A stretch of 58,300 nucleotides of DNA. Source: an uncultured Comamonas sp. Lineage in GTDB: Bacteria; Pseudomonadota; Gammaproteobacteria; Burkholderiales; Burkholderiaceae_C. The stretch spans positions 1 through 58,300 of the forward strand of contig CABIIJ010000009.1 in NCBI GenBank assembly GCA_902175065.1. The letters are read 5' to 3'. This document shows, piece by piece, positions 36,855-45,877 of the stretch. The notes under the pieces are model-generated. The model was not told the DNA's origin and ran no database searches. It saw only the letters and a program-made list of their open reading frames with translations. Position 1 is the stretch's first letter. Every line of letters begins with the position of its first letter. The position numbers were made by a program, and so were the translations under genes.

Positions 36855-38720
36855 ATGTCCTTGCACACCACGGCCCCGGCCTCTGCCGACCACGCGCACC
36901 TTCTCACGCTGGCGCATGAGCGTTCGCGGCGCTACGGCCTGGACTTGCACGATGCGCCCCACTACCAGCGGCTGGGCCGGGGCGCCTTGCGCGATGCGCT
37001 TGAAGAGCACCGTTTCCTGTCCCGGCACGCCACCCCGGTGATGGAGCATCTCTACACCCAGATCGCCAACACCGGCAGCATGTTGGTGCTGACCTCGGCC
37101 AGCGGCCTGGTGCTGCACAGCCTGGGCGACAGCGACTTTCTGCCCAAAGCCGACCAGGTGGCCCTGATCCCCGGCATGGACTGGTCGGAGCAGGCCCAGG
37201 GCACCAACGCCATCGGCACGGCCCTGCAAGAGCGCCAGGCGATCACCGTGCAGGGGGCACAGCACTTCATGCACGCCAACCACAGCCTGGCGTGCTCCTG
37301 CGCCCCGATTTTTGGCCCCTACGGCGAGCTGATGGGCGCCCTGGACGTCACCAGCGAGCACCACCGCCACCACCCGCACACGCTGGCGCTGGTGCGCATG
37401 TCGGTGCAGATGCTGGAAAACCAGATGCTCACCGCGCAATTCCCGCAGGCCATCCGCATCCACTTTCACGCCCGGCCCGAATTTCTGGGCACCCTGGTCG
37501 AGGGCATCGCCATCTTCGCGCCCGACGGGCCGCTGCTCAGTCTCAACCGCAGTGCGCAATTCCAGCTCGGGCTGCACACCCTGCCCCGACCTGCGCCCGA
37601 TTTTTCGGCCCTGTTCCACCAGCCGCTGGCCACGGCATGGAATGCCCAGACCCAGCAGCTCATGCTGCACAGCGGGGTGCGTGTCGGCTGCCGCATCCAT
37701 CTGCCGCAGCGCCCCGACGCCCAGGCCGCCGCCGCTGCCAGGCCCTCGGCCACGCAACGCCTGTCGCACCTGCAATACCTGGACACGGGCGACGCGCAAC
37801 TGGCGCACGCCATCGCCCGGCTGCGCAAGGTGCTGGACAAGGACATCCCCGTCATGCTGCTGGGCGAAACCGGCACCGGCAAGGATCTGCTGGCCCATGC
37901 CTGGCACCAGGATTCGGCCCGCGCCGACCAGCCCTTCATCGCCGTGAACTGCGCCAGCATCCCCGAATCGCTGATCGAGGCCGAACTCTTTGGCTACGCC
38001 GACGGCGCGTTTACCGGTGCCCGCAGGAAAGGCGCCATCGGCAAAATCGCCCAGGCCCACGGCGGCACGCTGTTTCTGGATGAGATCGGCGACATGCCCC
38101 TGTCCCTGCAGGCCCGCCTGCTGCGCGTGCTGCAGGAGCGGTGCATCACCCCGCTGGGCAGCGAAAAGGACATCCCGGTCGACATTGCCGTGGTCTGCGC
38201 CACGCACCAGGACTTGAAGGCCCGCATCGCCCAGGGCCTGTTCCGCGAAGACCTGTACTACCGCCTGAACGGCCTGGTGGTACGCCTGCCCGCCCTGCGC
38301 GAACGCAGCGACCTGCTCGCCGTGATCGCCAAGGTGCTGCAAGTGGTGCAGCCGCAAGGCGCCGCCTGCCAGCTGGCCCCCGAGGTGCTGGAGAAGCTGA
38401 CCCGCTACCCGTGGCCCGGCAACGTGCGCCAGTTGCACAACGTGCTGCGCACGGCCAGCGTGATGGCAGACGAAAAAGGGATAGTGACTTGCGCAGACCT
38501 GCCCGATGATTTTCTGGAAGACTATGCGCAAATCCTTGCCGATGAAGCGCCAGCAGCTCCTGAAAACAAAGCTGAAAACCTCAGCGACTTCACCCTGCAA
38601 CGCATGGCCCGCGCCCTGGCAGAGCACCAGGGCAATGTCTCGGCCGCCGCCAAGGCGCTGGGAATTTCACGCAACACCTTCTACCGCAAGAAGGCCCAGC
38701 TGCAATCCGGCGCGGTCTGA
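36855..38720 (+). CDS. acoR: Sigma-54-dependent activator, AcoR family
   Basis: This 621-residue regulator has an N-terminal GAF-type sensory region (about 60-200: GMDWSEQAQGTNAIGTALQE and HFMHANHSLACSCAPIFGPYGELMG, typical of AcoR). The AAA+ domain has Walker A GETGTGKD (about 337), the sigma-54-contact loop GAFTGA (about 384) and Walker B GGTLFLDEIGDMP. An R-finger region and a C-terminal Fis-type helix-turn-helix (GNVSAAAKALGISRNTFYRK) complete it. Residues about 543-569, in the linker between AAA+ and the DNA-binding helix, are encoded by a hairpin-repeat-like sequence. It most likely activates the upstream ald-adh operon from the sigma-54 promoter at 33885, in response to acetaldehyde, ethanol or acetoin (inference). 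Confidence 0.9.
   Translation: MSLHTTAPASADHAHLLTLAHERSRRYGLDLHDAPHYQRLGRGALRDALEEHRFLSRHATPVMEHLYTQIANTGSMLVLTSASGLVLHSLGDSDFLPKADQVALIPGMDWSEQAQGTNAIGTALQERQAITVQGAQHFMHANHSLACSCAPIFGPYGELMGALDVTSEHHRHHPHTLALVRMSVQMLENQMLTAQFPQAIRIHFHARPEFLGTLVEGIAIFAPDGPLLSLNRSAQFQLGLHTLPRPAPDFSALFHQPLATAWNAQTQQLMLHSGVRVGCRIHLPQRPDAQAAAAARPSATQRLSHLQYLDTGDAQLAHAIARLRKVLDKDIPVMLLGETGTGKDLLAHAWHQDSARADQPFIAVNCASIPESLIEAELFGYADGAFTGARRKGAIGKIAQAHGGTLFLDEIGDMPLSLQARLLRVLQERCITPLGSEKDIPVDIAVVCATHQDLKARIAQGLFREDLYYRLNGLVVRLPALRERSDLLAVIAKVLQVVQPQGAACQLAPEVLEKLTRYPWPGNVRQLHNVLRTASVMADEKGIVTCADLPDDFLEDYAQILADEAPAAPENKAENLSDFTLQRMARALAEHQGNVSAAAKALGISRNTFYRKKAQLQSGAV
38481..38561 (+). repeat. Probable hairpin element copy 10, inside the acoR-like gene
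   Basis: ATAGTGACTTGCGCAGA on the left and the reverse complement of the right arm, GGAGCTGCTGGCGCTTCATC, both resemble the family arms. The right arm is close to that of copy 6. Pairing is imperfect. It is more A+T rich than the flanking gene and encodes part of an interdomain linker. Confidence 0.45.
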
Positions 38721-38810
38721 CCCCCGGGTTCAAAGTCTTTTCCCGCCTTCGCTGGGGGCAGGCTCTGCGCGGGTGTGACGGTGGGTGAGGAACGTCGGCC
38801 GGGCGATTGT

Positions 38811-39275
38811 TTATTCCTGCTCCGGCTTCTTGCCGCGCAGTTGTTCTTCCAGCTGGCCGATGTAGGCCGCGTGGACGTTGTCGCTTTCCTGGGCGCGGGC
38901 CTTGAGGTGGCTTTCCAGCGCATCGATGCGCTCCATCAGGCGTTTTTCCAGTTGCTGCTGCTTATCGTCCAGGGCACCGCGCAGGTCGGTAAAGCGCGAG
39001 ATCTCGGCCTTTTCCGCCAGTTCGCGCTGGGCTTGCAGCGCCTTGTTGTGCGAGCGCACTTCCAGCAGCCAGGTGGCCTGCATGGCGATCACGTAGGCCA
39101 GGAAGATCGCCGCCATCAGGGCCGAGAGGGCCAGCATCACCAGCCCCAGGGGGCCATGGATTTCGGTAAACCCCAGGGACATGGGCACGTCCTGCGCCAG
39201 GCTGGCGAAGTTGAAAAAGGCCAGATACCCCAGCAGGGCCACAATCAATACCAAAAGGGCGGTGCGTGCTTTCAT
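38811..39275 (-). CDS. Small membrane protein with LapA-like two-helix domain and coiled coil
   Basis: This 154-residue protein has two hydrophobic segments (LLVLIVALLGYLAFFNFA and GLVMLALSALMAAIFLAYVI) separated by a short periplasmic loop. This resembles the LapA/DUF1049 layout. A long charged helix follows (KALQAQRELAEKAEISRFTD through KRLMERIDALESHLKARAQE) that should form a cytoplasmic coiled coil. The function is unknown; LapA-type proteins are linked to envelope assembly. It is transcribed in the same direction as acs but separated from it by the acs terminator. Confidence 0.7.
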   Translation of the reverse strand: MKARTALLVLIVALLGYLAFFNFASLAQDVPMSLGFTEIHGPLGLVMLALSALMAAIFLAYVIAMQATWLLEVRSHNKALQAQRELAEKAEISRFTDLRGALDDKQQQLEKRLMERIDALESHLKARAQESDNVHAAYIGQLEEQLRGKKPEQE

Positions 39276-39336
39276 GCGTCTTTCTCCAATCGTGAATCTT
39301 TACAAGCAGGTGCTATTTTGCCGTGCGGCGGGCGAA

Positions 39337-39369
39337 AAAAAGCCACCTGGGTCAAGCAGGTGGCTTTTT
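39337..39369 (-). terminator. Intrinsic terminator of acs
   Basis: AAAAGCCACCTG pairs with CAGGTGGCTTTT around a 7-nt loop. A and T tracts flank both sides, so it can act in either direction. It lies 51 nt beyond the acs stop codon. Confidence 0.9.
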
Positions 39370-39419
39370 GCCCGGCCACCGCAGCCACCCGTTCGGGGCG
39401 GCAGCGGCGGTGCCTTTCA

Positions 39420-41411
39420 TCAGTTGGTGCTGGCCAGCTGGTCGAGGATGGCGGGGTTCTCCAGCGTGCTGGTGTCCTGGGTGATGGCCTCGCCCTTGGC
39501 CAGCGAACGCAGCAGGCGGCGCATGATCTTGCCGGAGCGGGTCTTGGGCAGGTTCTCGCCGAAGCGGATGTCCTTGGGCTTGGCAATGGGGCCGATTTCC
39601 TTGGCCACCCAGTCACGCAGCTCCTTGGCGATGGCCTTGGCCTCGTCGCCGGTCGGCACGGGGCGCTTGAGCACAACGAAGGCGCAGATGGCCTCGCCGG
39701 TCAGGTCGTCCGGGCGGCCGACCACGGCAGCTTCGGCCACGAGGTCGGTCTTGGCCACCAGGGCCGATTCGATTTCCATGGTGCCCATGCGGTGGCCGGA
39801 CACGTTCAGCACGTCGTCGATACGGCCCGTGATGCGGAAGTAGCCCCGGTCTTCGCTGCGCACGGCGCCGTCGCCGGCCAGGTAGGTCCTGCCGCCCAGC
39901 TCTTCGGGGAAGTAGCTCTTCTTGAAGCGCTCGGGATCGCCCCAGATGGTGCGGATCATGGACGGCCAGGGGCGCTTGACGACCAGCATCCCGCCCGCCC
40001 CATTGGGCAGGTCATGCCCGGCCTCGTCCACGATGGCGGTGGTGATGCCGGGCAGCGGCAGCGTGCAGGAGCCGGGCACCAGCGGGGTGGCGCCGGGCAG
40101 CGGGGTGATCATGTGGCCGCCGTTTTCGGTCTGCCAGAAGGTGTCCACGATGGGGCAACGCTCCTTGCCGACGTTTTTGTAGTACCACATCCAGGCTTCG
40201 GGGTTGATCGGCTCGCCCACCGAGCCGAGGATGCGCAGGCTGCTCAGGTCGGAGGCATCGGGATGCACGGCGGCGTCGGCTTCCGAGGCCTTGATCAGCG
40301 AGCGGATGGCCGTCGGCGCGGTGTAGAAGATGGTGCACTTGTGGCGCTCGATCATCTGCCAGAAGCGGCCCGCGTTGGGGTAGGTGGGCACGCCTTCAAA
40401 GATGATCTGCGTCGCGCCGGCGGCCAGCGGGCCGTAAGCCACATAGGTGTGGCCGGTGATCCAGCCGATGTCGGCCGTGCACCAGAAGACGTCGCTGTCC
40501 TGCAGGTCGAACGACCACAGCATGGTCTGGCGGGCCCACAGCATGTAGCCGCCGGTGGAATGCTGCACCCCCTTGGGCTTGCCGGTCGAGCCGCTGGTGT
40601 AGAGCACAAACAGCGGGTGCTCGGCTTCCACGGGCACGGGCGGGCAGTCGGTCGATTGCCCGGCCAGCAGTTCGGCAAAGGTCACGTCGCGGCCTTCCAC
40701 CTTGGCGTAGGCCGAGGCGGTGCGCTCGTACACGAACACGTTCTGGATGCTCTCGCAGCCGCCCATGGCAATGGCTTCGTCCACGATGGCCTTGAGGGGC
40801 AGCTCCTTGCCGCCGCGCATCTGGTAGTTGGCGGTGATCACGGCCACGGCGCCGACGTCGGCAATGCGCTCCTGCACGGCCTTGGCCGAGAAGCCGCCGA
40901 ACACCACGCTGTGGGTCGCACCCAGGCGGGCGCAGGCCTGCATGGCCACCACGCCTTCGATGGTCATGGGCATGTAGAGCAGCACGCGGTCGCCTTTTTT
41001 CACGCCCCGGGCTTGCAGGCCGTTGGCGAACTGGCTCACGCGGTTCAGCAGTTCGCGGTAGGTGACTTTGGTGACCTGGCCATCGTCGGCTTCGAAGATG
41101 ATGGCGGTCTTGTTTTCGGTGGGGGTGCCGATGTGGCGGTCCAGGCTGTTGGCGCTGGCGTTCAACTCGCCATCGGCAAACCACTTGTAGAACGGGGCAT
41201 TGCTCTCGTCCAGGTTCTGGGTGAAGGGCTTGCTCCAGACCACGTTTTCACGGGCCAGGCGGGCCCAGAAACCTTCGTAATCCTTTTCGGCTTCGGCGCA
41301 CAGCGCCTGGTAGGCGGCCATGCCGGAAATACGGGCGGCTTTCTGCACGGCCTCGGAGGGCGGGAAAACACGGTTTTCAACCAAAACGGACTCGATTGCA
41401 TTTGCTGACAT
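39420..41411 (-). CDS. acs: Acetyl-CoA synthetase (AMP-forming)
   Basis: This 663-residue cytosolic enzyme activates acetate to acetyl-CoA through acetyl-AMP. The P-loop-like motif is [39 protein letters not shown], the A8 hinge region [22 protein letters not shown] and the C-terminal acetylatable Lys in [12 protein letters not shown] are all present. The ATG at 41411 has AAGGAGA upstream. With the nearby alcohol and aldehyde dehydrogenases it completes conversion of ethanol to acetyl-CoA. The Lys in the PKTRSGK motif would be subject to Pat-type acetylation if such an enzyme exists here. Confidence 0.97.
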   Translation of the reverse strand: MSANAIESVLVENRVFPPSEAVQKAARISGMAAYQALCAEAEKDYEGFWARLARENVVWSKPFTQNLDESNAPFYKWFADGELNASANSLDRHIGTPTENKTAIIFEADDGQVTKVTYRELLNRVSQFANGLQARGVKKGDRVLLYMPMTIEGVVAMQACARLGATHSVVFGGFSAKAVQERIADVGAVAVITANYQMRGGKELPLKAIVDEAIAMGGCESIQNVFVYERTASAYAKVEGRDVTFAELLAGQSTDCPPVPVEAEHPLFVLYTSGSTGKPKGVQHSTGGYMLWARQTMLWSFDLQDSDVFWCTADIGWITGHTYVAYGPLAAGATQIIFEGVPTYPNAGRFWQMIERHKCTIFYTAPTAIRSLIKASEADAAVHPDASDLSSLRILGSVGEPINPEAWMWYYKNVGKERCPIVDTFWQTENGGHMITPLPGATPLVPGSCTLPLPGITTAIVDEAGHDLPNGAGGMLVVKRPWPSMIRTIWGDPERFKKSYFPEELGGRTYLAGDGAVRSEDRGYFRITGRIDDVLNVSGHRMGTMEIESALVAKTDLVAEAAVVGRPDDLTGEAICAFVVLKRPVPTGDEAKAIAKELRDWVAKEIGPIAKPKDIRFGENLPKTRSGKIMRRLLRSLAKGEAITQDTSTLENPAILDQLASTN

Positions 41412-41611
41412 GCGCTGTCTCCTTGAAGATTTTTTTCGTTCCTACCGCCCCGGCCAGCTCCCAATGCGCGGCACTGGCCGAAGCAACTAAGCGACGTCTA
41501 CTGTCGCCCTAGGGACTTACAGCCTACTGACGGAACCGGCGGTTTTGCCTCCTGTTTTTTCCGGGGAAAACCCGTAAAAAAGCCACTTTTTCATAAAAAT
41601 TCGCAGAATAA
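41412..41611. other. acs upstream region, no gene seen
   Basis: These 200 bp between acs and the putative proV promoter contain no ORF with recognisable coding character. The palindrome CCTAGG occurs near 41510, and A/T-rich stretches occur around 41570-41611. The acs promoter must lie here, but I could not place it confidently. Confidence 0.5.
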
Positions 41612-41640
41612 TTGACTTTTACATAGTAAATAGTTACACT
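41612..41640 (+). promoter_or_regulatory. Sigma-70 type promoter of proVWX
   Basis: TTGACT (41612-41617) and TACACT (41635-41640) are separated by exactly 17 nt within an AT-rich stretch. The nearest downstream gene on this strand is proV, about 400 nt away, so the mRNA would have a long leader. Confidence 0.66.
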
Positions 41641-41646
41641 TCACCC

Positions 41647-42054
41647 CCTCTTAACAACCTGCCATGCAGGTAATCCTGTCTCTTGAGAGGCAGGAACGAC
41701 CCGGCAGCTGCCGCAGCCCCCTTGCGCCGCGACGCTGCCACAGGCCAGTTTTTGGCTCTGGTGCACGGACTTTTCCCCAGACCGCCCGGCGGGCAGTCTG
41801 GCCGGTGGAAAGTTTCCGGCGGTCTTGCCGTTGGTTGCTCTCACCCACTCCCCAGCCGTAGTCCTTGCGTGCTTTTCCACAGCACCATACGGACTCGCCC
41901 TGGCAGTTCTTCAGGCTGCTTTTTTGGTTCTTCACGCATGGCCGCTGCTGCCGTGCGGTGTGCTGGTCGCTCAAAAACTGGTTTCTTGTGTGGGCAGGCT
42001 GCCTGGCAGCCCGCTGCACTGTGTTCAACCCTCGAAAAAAAGAGAGGACAACCA
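41647..42054 (+). other. Long untranslated leader upstream of proV
   Basis: About 400 nt lie between the predicted promoter and the proV start. The frame is open back to about 41683, but the encoded residues show no resemblance to ABC ATPases, so I treat it as leader. It contains a strong hairpin, CCAGAC-GCCCG/CGGGC-GTCTGG at about 41791-41815, and a second GC-rich self-complementary stretch (GGCAGGCTGCCTGGCAGCCC) near 41993-42013. It may house osmotic or post-transcriptional control. No known riboswitch class was recognised. Confidence 0.5.
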
Positions 42055-43389
42055 GTGGCTAAATCCATCCACATCGAGCATGTCTTCAAGGTCTTTGGCG
42101 ACCACCCCCAGCAGGCGCTGGAGCTGGTGCAGCAAGGCCATTCCAAGCAGGACATCCTTGAAAAAACCGGCCAGTCGATCGGCGTGTTCGACGCGCACCT
42201 GGACATTCGGGCCGGAGAAATCTTCGTCGTCATGGGCCTCTCCGGCTCGGGCAAATCCACCCTGGTGCGGATGCTCAACCGCCTGATCGAACCGACGGCC
42301 GGGCGCATCCTGGTCGACGACCAGGACATCAACCAGCTGTCCGACAAGGCCCTGCGCGAGCTGCGCCGCAAGGACATCTCGATGGTGTTCCAGTCGTTTG
42401 CGCTGATGCCGCACATGACGGTGCTGGACAACACCGCCTTCGGCCTGGAACTGGCCGGGGTCGATCAGGCCCAGCGCCAGCAGGCCGCACAGGCGGCGCT
42501 GGAGCAGGTGGGCCTGGGCGCCTGGGGCGCGAGCTACCCCGACGAGCTGTCCGGCGGGATGCAGCAGCGCGTGGGCCTGGCCCGCGCCCTGGCGGCCGAC
42601 CCGTCGATCCTGCTGATGGACGAGGCGTTTTCCGCCCTCGACCCCATCATCCGCACCGAAATGCAGTCCGAGCTGCTGCGCCTGCAGCAGATCAAGCGGC
42701 GCACCATCGTCTTCATCTCGCACGACCTGGACGAGGCGATGCGCATCGGCGACCGCATCGCCATCATGAAGGACGGCCAGGTGGTGCAGGTGGGCACGCC
42801 CGACGAAATCCTGCGCGAGCCGGCCGACGACTACGTGCGCAGCTTCGTCCAGGGCGTGGACGCGGCCATGGTGTTCAAGGCCGGGGACATTGCCCGCCAG
42901 GCGATGACCGTGGCCTCCGAGCACGACGACCGGGGCTGCCGCGCCACGCTGCGCCTGCTCGAAGACCTGGACTACGAATACGCCTACGTGCTCACGCCGA
43001 AGAAGCGTTTCCTGGGCGTCGTCTCCTCGCAGTCGCTGCGCGATGCCCTGCGCAGCCGCAAAGGCCCGCTGGGGCTGCAAAGCGCCTTCCTGCCCAATGT
43101 CACGCCGATCCGGGCCGAAACGCCGGTGGCCGACCTGTACGGCCTGGTGGCCGCGCTGCCCTTTGCCCTGCCGGTCGTCGACGAGCAGGAGCGCTACCAG
43201 GGCGTCATCAGCCGCACCACGCTGCTGCGCTTCCTCGACCGCGACACGCCGCCGCTGCCGCCGCCGCAGGACGAGCGCCCGCCGATCCAGCTCAACCCGG
43301 AGTTTCCCTCCGGCCAAACCGATCTGCCCGGGGTGATCCGCGAATACAACGACCGCCCCGCCCCCGCACCAGGAGCTGCCCATGAGTGA
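42055..43389 (+). CDS. proV: Glycine betaine/proline ABC transporter ATP-binding protein ProV
   Basis: This 444-residue ATPase has a GTG start at 42055 with GAGAGG 7 nt upstream, which gives the canonical ProV start ([17 protein letters not shown]). Walker A is [20 protein letters not shown], the signature [15 protein letters not shown] and Walker [14 protein letters not shown]. The C-terminal part from about 290 holds tandem CBS domains ([18 protein letters not shown] and [19 protein letters not shown]), which sense ionic strength in homologues. It is the first gene of proV-proW-proX and overlaps proW by 8 nt. Confidence 0.94.
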   Translation: MAKSIHIEHVFKVFGDHPQQALELVQQGHSKQDILEKTGQSIGVFDAHLDIRAGEIFVVMGLSGSGKSTLVRMLNRLIEPTAGRILVDDQDINQLSDKALRELRRKDISMVFQSFALMPHMTVLDNTAFGLELAGVDQAQRQQAAQAALEQVGLGAWGASYPDELSGGMQQRVGLARALAADPSILLMDEAFSALDPIIRTEMQSELLRLQQIKRRTIVFISHDLDEAMRIGDRIAIMKDGQVVQVGTPDEILREPADDYVRSFVQGVDAAMVFKAGDIARQAMTVASEHDDRGCRATLRLLEDLDYEYAYVLTPKKRFLGVVSSQSLRDALRSRKGPLGLQSAFLPNVTPIRAETPVADLYGLVAALPFALPVVDEQERYQGVISRTTLLRFLDRDTPPLPPPQDERPPIQLNPEFPSGQTDLPGVIREYNDRPAPAPGAAHE

Positions 43390-44479
43390 TACCACCACCC
43401 CCGCCGCCGCCGACGATCCCTGGAGCGCCGCCAGCGTCCCCGCCAATACCGCCGATACCGCTGCCACCGACCCCTGGAGCAGCAGCGATGCGGCAAATGG
43501 CACCGCCAGCAGCGACTGGCTGACCGGCAGCGCCACCCCCGCCGATGCGGCCCAGGCCGCGCCAACCGACCTGTGGCAGCAGCTGCTGCACGACGGCCTG
43601 CCGATCCAGGGCTGGATCAACCAGGGCCTGGACTGGGTGGTGAGCAATTTCCGCCCCTTCTTCCAGGCCGTCCGCGTGCCCATCGACGCCACGCTGACCG
43701 GCGTGGAGCACGCCCTGCTGGCGATGCCCTGGCCGGTGCTGGCCGTGCTGCTGGCCCTGGTTGCCTGGCAGTTTGCCAGCCGCGCCCTGGCCATCGGCAC
43801 GGCCGTCTCCCTGGCCATCGTGGCGCTGCTGGGCATCTGGCCCGAGGCGATGGTGACGCTGGCGCTGGTGCTGACCTCGCTGGTGTTCTGCATCATCCTG
43901 GGCCTGCCGCTGGGCATTCTGCTGGCCAGCAGCGACCGCGCCCAGCGCCTGCTGCGCCCGCTGCTGGACGCCATGCAGACCACGCCCGCCTTCGTCTACC
44001 TGGTGCCGGTGGTGATGCTGTTCGGCATCGGCAACGTGCCGGGGGTGATCGTGACCATCGTCTTTGCCCTGCCGCCGCTGGTGCGCCTGACCAACCTGGG
44101 CATCCGCCAGGTGCGCCCCGACCTGATCGAGGCCAGCCGCGCCTATGGCGCCTCGCCCTGGCAGTTGCTATGGAAGGTGCAGCTACCGCTGGCCATGCCC
44201 AGCATCATGGCAGGCATCAACCAGGCGCTGATGCTCAGCCTGTCGATGGTGGTCATCGCTTCCATGATCGCCGTCGGCGGCCTGGGCCAGATGGTGCTGC
44301 GCGGCATTGGCCGCCTGGACATGGGGCTGGCCACCGTCGGCGGCCTGGGCATCGTGCTGCTGGCCATCGTGCTGGACCGCATCACCCAGGCCATGGGCGA
44401 GCCGCGCCGGGGCAGCCAGCGCTGGTGGCAGCAGGGGCCGCTGGGCATGTTGCTGGGCCGGGGCAAGAAAGCCTCATAA
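43382..44479 (+). CDS. proW: Glycine betaine/proline ABC transporter permease ProW
   Basis: This 365-residue permease has a hydrophilic N-terminal extension of about 65 residues rich in Asp, Ala, Ser and Thr, with DPWS repeated. It is similar in kind to that of E. coli ProW. The core, [19 protein letters not shown], followed by [23 protein letters not shown] and the coupling motif [29 protein letters not shown], closely matches the enterobacterial protein as I remember it. It translocates glycine betaine or proline betaine. Its start lies inside the end of proV. Confidence 0.95.
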   Translation: MSDTTTPAAADDPWSAASVPANTADTAATDPWSSSDAANGTASSDWLTGSATPADAAQAAPTDLWQQLLHDGLPIQGWINQGLDWVVSNFRPFFQAVRVPIDATLTGVEHALLAMPWPVLAVLLALVAWQFASRALAIGTAVSLAIVALLGIWPEAMVTLALVLTSLVFCIILGLPLGILLASSDRAQRLLRPLLDAMQTTPAFVYLVPVVMLFGIGNVPGVIVTIVFALPPLVRLTNLGIRQVRPDLIEASRAYGASPWQLLWKVQLPLAMPSIMAGINQALMLSLSMVVIASMIAVGGLGQMVLRGIGRLDMGLATVGGLGIVLLAIVLDRITQAMGEPRRGSQRWWQQGPLGMLLGRGKKAS

Positions 44480-44482
44480 AAC

Positions 44483-44565
44483 AATAGCTGCTTGCGCTGA
44501 TTGAATAACGATTCAAGCATTATTCATACTCGAAACTGTTTATTCATCTGCGGAAACAGCACCTT
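44483..44565. repeat. Hairpin element copy 7, between proW and proX
   Basis: AATAGCTGCTTGCGCTGATT pairs with the reverse complement of TTTATTCATCTGCGGAAACA. ACCTTTTTCA follows. It lies within the operon between permease and binding-protein genes, so it could act as a partial terminator or an mRNA-stability element rather than end the operon. Confidence 0.72.
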
Positions 44566-44639
44566 TTTCAATAGCCGTCAGCCCTTGCTGCTGGCACCCG
44601 CTGACGGCACCTTCCCCTTTTTTTCACGAGGAGACCGCT

Positions 44640-45641
44640 ATGAAAAACACCTTCCGTCCCACCCTGATCGCCGCCACGCTGGCCCTGGCCGGCTTTGCCG
44701 CCCACGCCGCCGACCTGCCCGGCAAAGGCGTGCCGGTGCTGCCGCTGAAAAGCTCGATTGCCGAGGAAACCTTCCAGACCCTGCTGGTCATGAAAGGGCT
44801 GGAGAAGCTGGGCTACACCGTGCAGCCGATCCAGGAAGTGGAGTACCCGACGGCCCACGTCGCCATCGCCAATGGCGACGCGACCTTCATGGCCGACCAC
44901 TGGAACCAGTTGCACGCCGACTACTACAAGAACGCGGGCGGCGATGCCAAGCTCTACCGCCAGGGCGTATTCATTGCCAACAACGCCCAGGGCTACCTGA
45001 TCGACAAGAAAACCGCCGACGCGCACAAAATCACCAACCTCGGCCAGCTCAAGGACCCGGCGATCGCCAAGCTGTTCGACAACGACGGTGACGGCAAGGC
45101 CGACCTGACCGGCTGCAACCCCGGCTGGGGCTGCGAGGCCATGATCGAGCACCACCTGGATGCCTACAAGCTGCGCGACACGGTAACGCACCAGCAGGGC
45201 ACCTACTCCGCGCTGATTGCCGACACCATCACCCGCTACAAGGCCGGCAAGTCGATCTTTTATTACACCTGGACGCCCTACTGGGTGAGCAACGAACTCA
45301 AGCCCGGCCAGGACGTGGTGTGGCTGGAAGTGCCCTTCTCCTCCCTGCCCGGCGACCAGAAGGGCACCGACACCAAGCTGCCCAACGGCAAGAACTACGG
45401 CTTCGTCGTGAACAGCCAGCACATCGTCGCCAACAAGGCGTGGGCCGAGAAGAACCCCGCCGCCGCCAAGCTGTTTGAAGTGATGTCGGTGCCCGTGGGC
45501 GACATCAACGCGCAGAACTACCTGATGAGCCAGGGCCAGAACAAGGCCGCCGACATCGAGCGCCACGCCAATGGCTGGATCAAGGCCCACCAGGCCACCT
45601 TCGACGGCTGGGTCGAACAGGCCAAGGCAGCTGCCAAGTAA
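44640..45641 (+). CDS. proX: Periplasmic glycine betaine-binding protein ProX
   Basis: This 333-residue protein has a signal peptide ([20 protein letters not shown], cleavage after AHA). The mature part, [20 protein letters not shown], contains [14 protein letters not shown], the loop [20 protein letters not shown] and [20 protein letters not shown]. The Trp/Tyr residues of these segments form the aromatic ligand box in ProX. The Asp-rich loop looks like an EF-hand but is normal for the family. It is close to E. coli ProX from memory. AGGAG lies upstream of the ATG. Confidence 0.95.
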   Translation: MKNTFRPTLIAATLALAGFAAHAADLPGKGVPVLPLKSSIAEETFQTLLVMKGLEKLGYTVQPIQEVEYPTAHVAIANGDATFMADHWNQLHADYYKNAGGDAKLYRQGVFIANNAQGYLIDKKTADAHKITNLGQLKDPAIAKLFDNDGDGKADLTGCNPGWGCEAMIEHHLDAYKLRDTVTHQQGTYSALIADTITRYKAGKSIFYYTWTPYWVSNELKPGQDVVWLEVPFSSLPGDQKGTDTKLPNGKNYGFVVNSQHIVANKAWAEKNPAAAKLFEVMSVPVGDINAQNYLMSQGQNKAADIERHANGWIKAHQATFDGWVEQAKAAAK

Positions 45642-45651
45642 GTTGGCACTT

Positions 45652-45814
45652 AGAACCTGTTTACGATCTCCACGCGGGTGTGCAGTCGCGGCCTCGGGCG
45701 CTCTGCGGCGTTGCAAATCCTCGCCATAGCACCGCTATGGCTGCGGTTTGCGCCTTGCAGCCCATCCCGATCCGCATCCCGCACCCCTTCGCGCTGAGAT
45801 CGTAAACAGGTTCT
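45652..45814. mobile_element. 163-bp MITE-like element with 19-bp terminal inverted repeats
   Basis: AGAACCTGTTTACGATCTC (45652-45670) is repeated perfectly inverted at 45796-45814. Inside is a second inverted repeat centred near 45734 (CCATAGC-ACC-GCTATGG, extending to GGCG.../...CGCC). No coding sequence is present. No target-site duplication is obvious. The short sequence AGAACCTGTTT recurs at 36590, where it could be a remnant. Confidence 0.72.
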
Positions 45815-45877
45815 TGCAAAAAACAATATCCCCCTGCCGGGGCGGCCTGCCCCGGCAGCACTTCGGAGACTGACCCC

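Noticed and set aside
41683-42054. N-terminal extension of ProV by 124 residues
   Set aside because: The extension has no ABC-ATPase character, while the GTG at 42055 has a good ribosome-binding site and gives the standard N-terminus.
45090-45125. EF-hand-like DNDGDGKAD loop in ProX as a calcium sensor
   Set aside because: The same loop is a normal part of ProX family proteins, so it is not a new feature.
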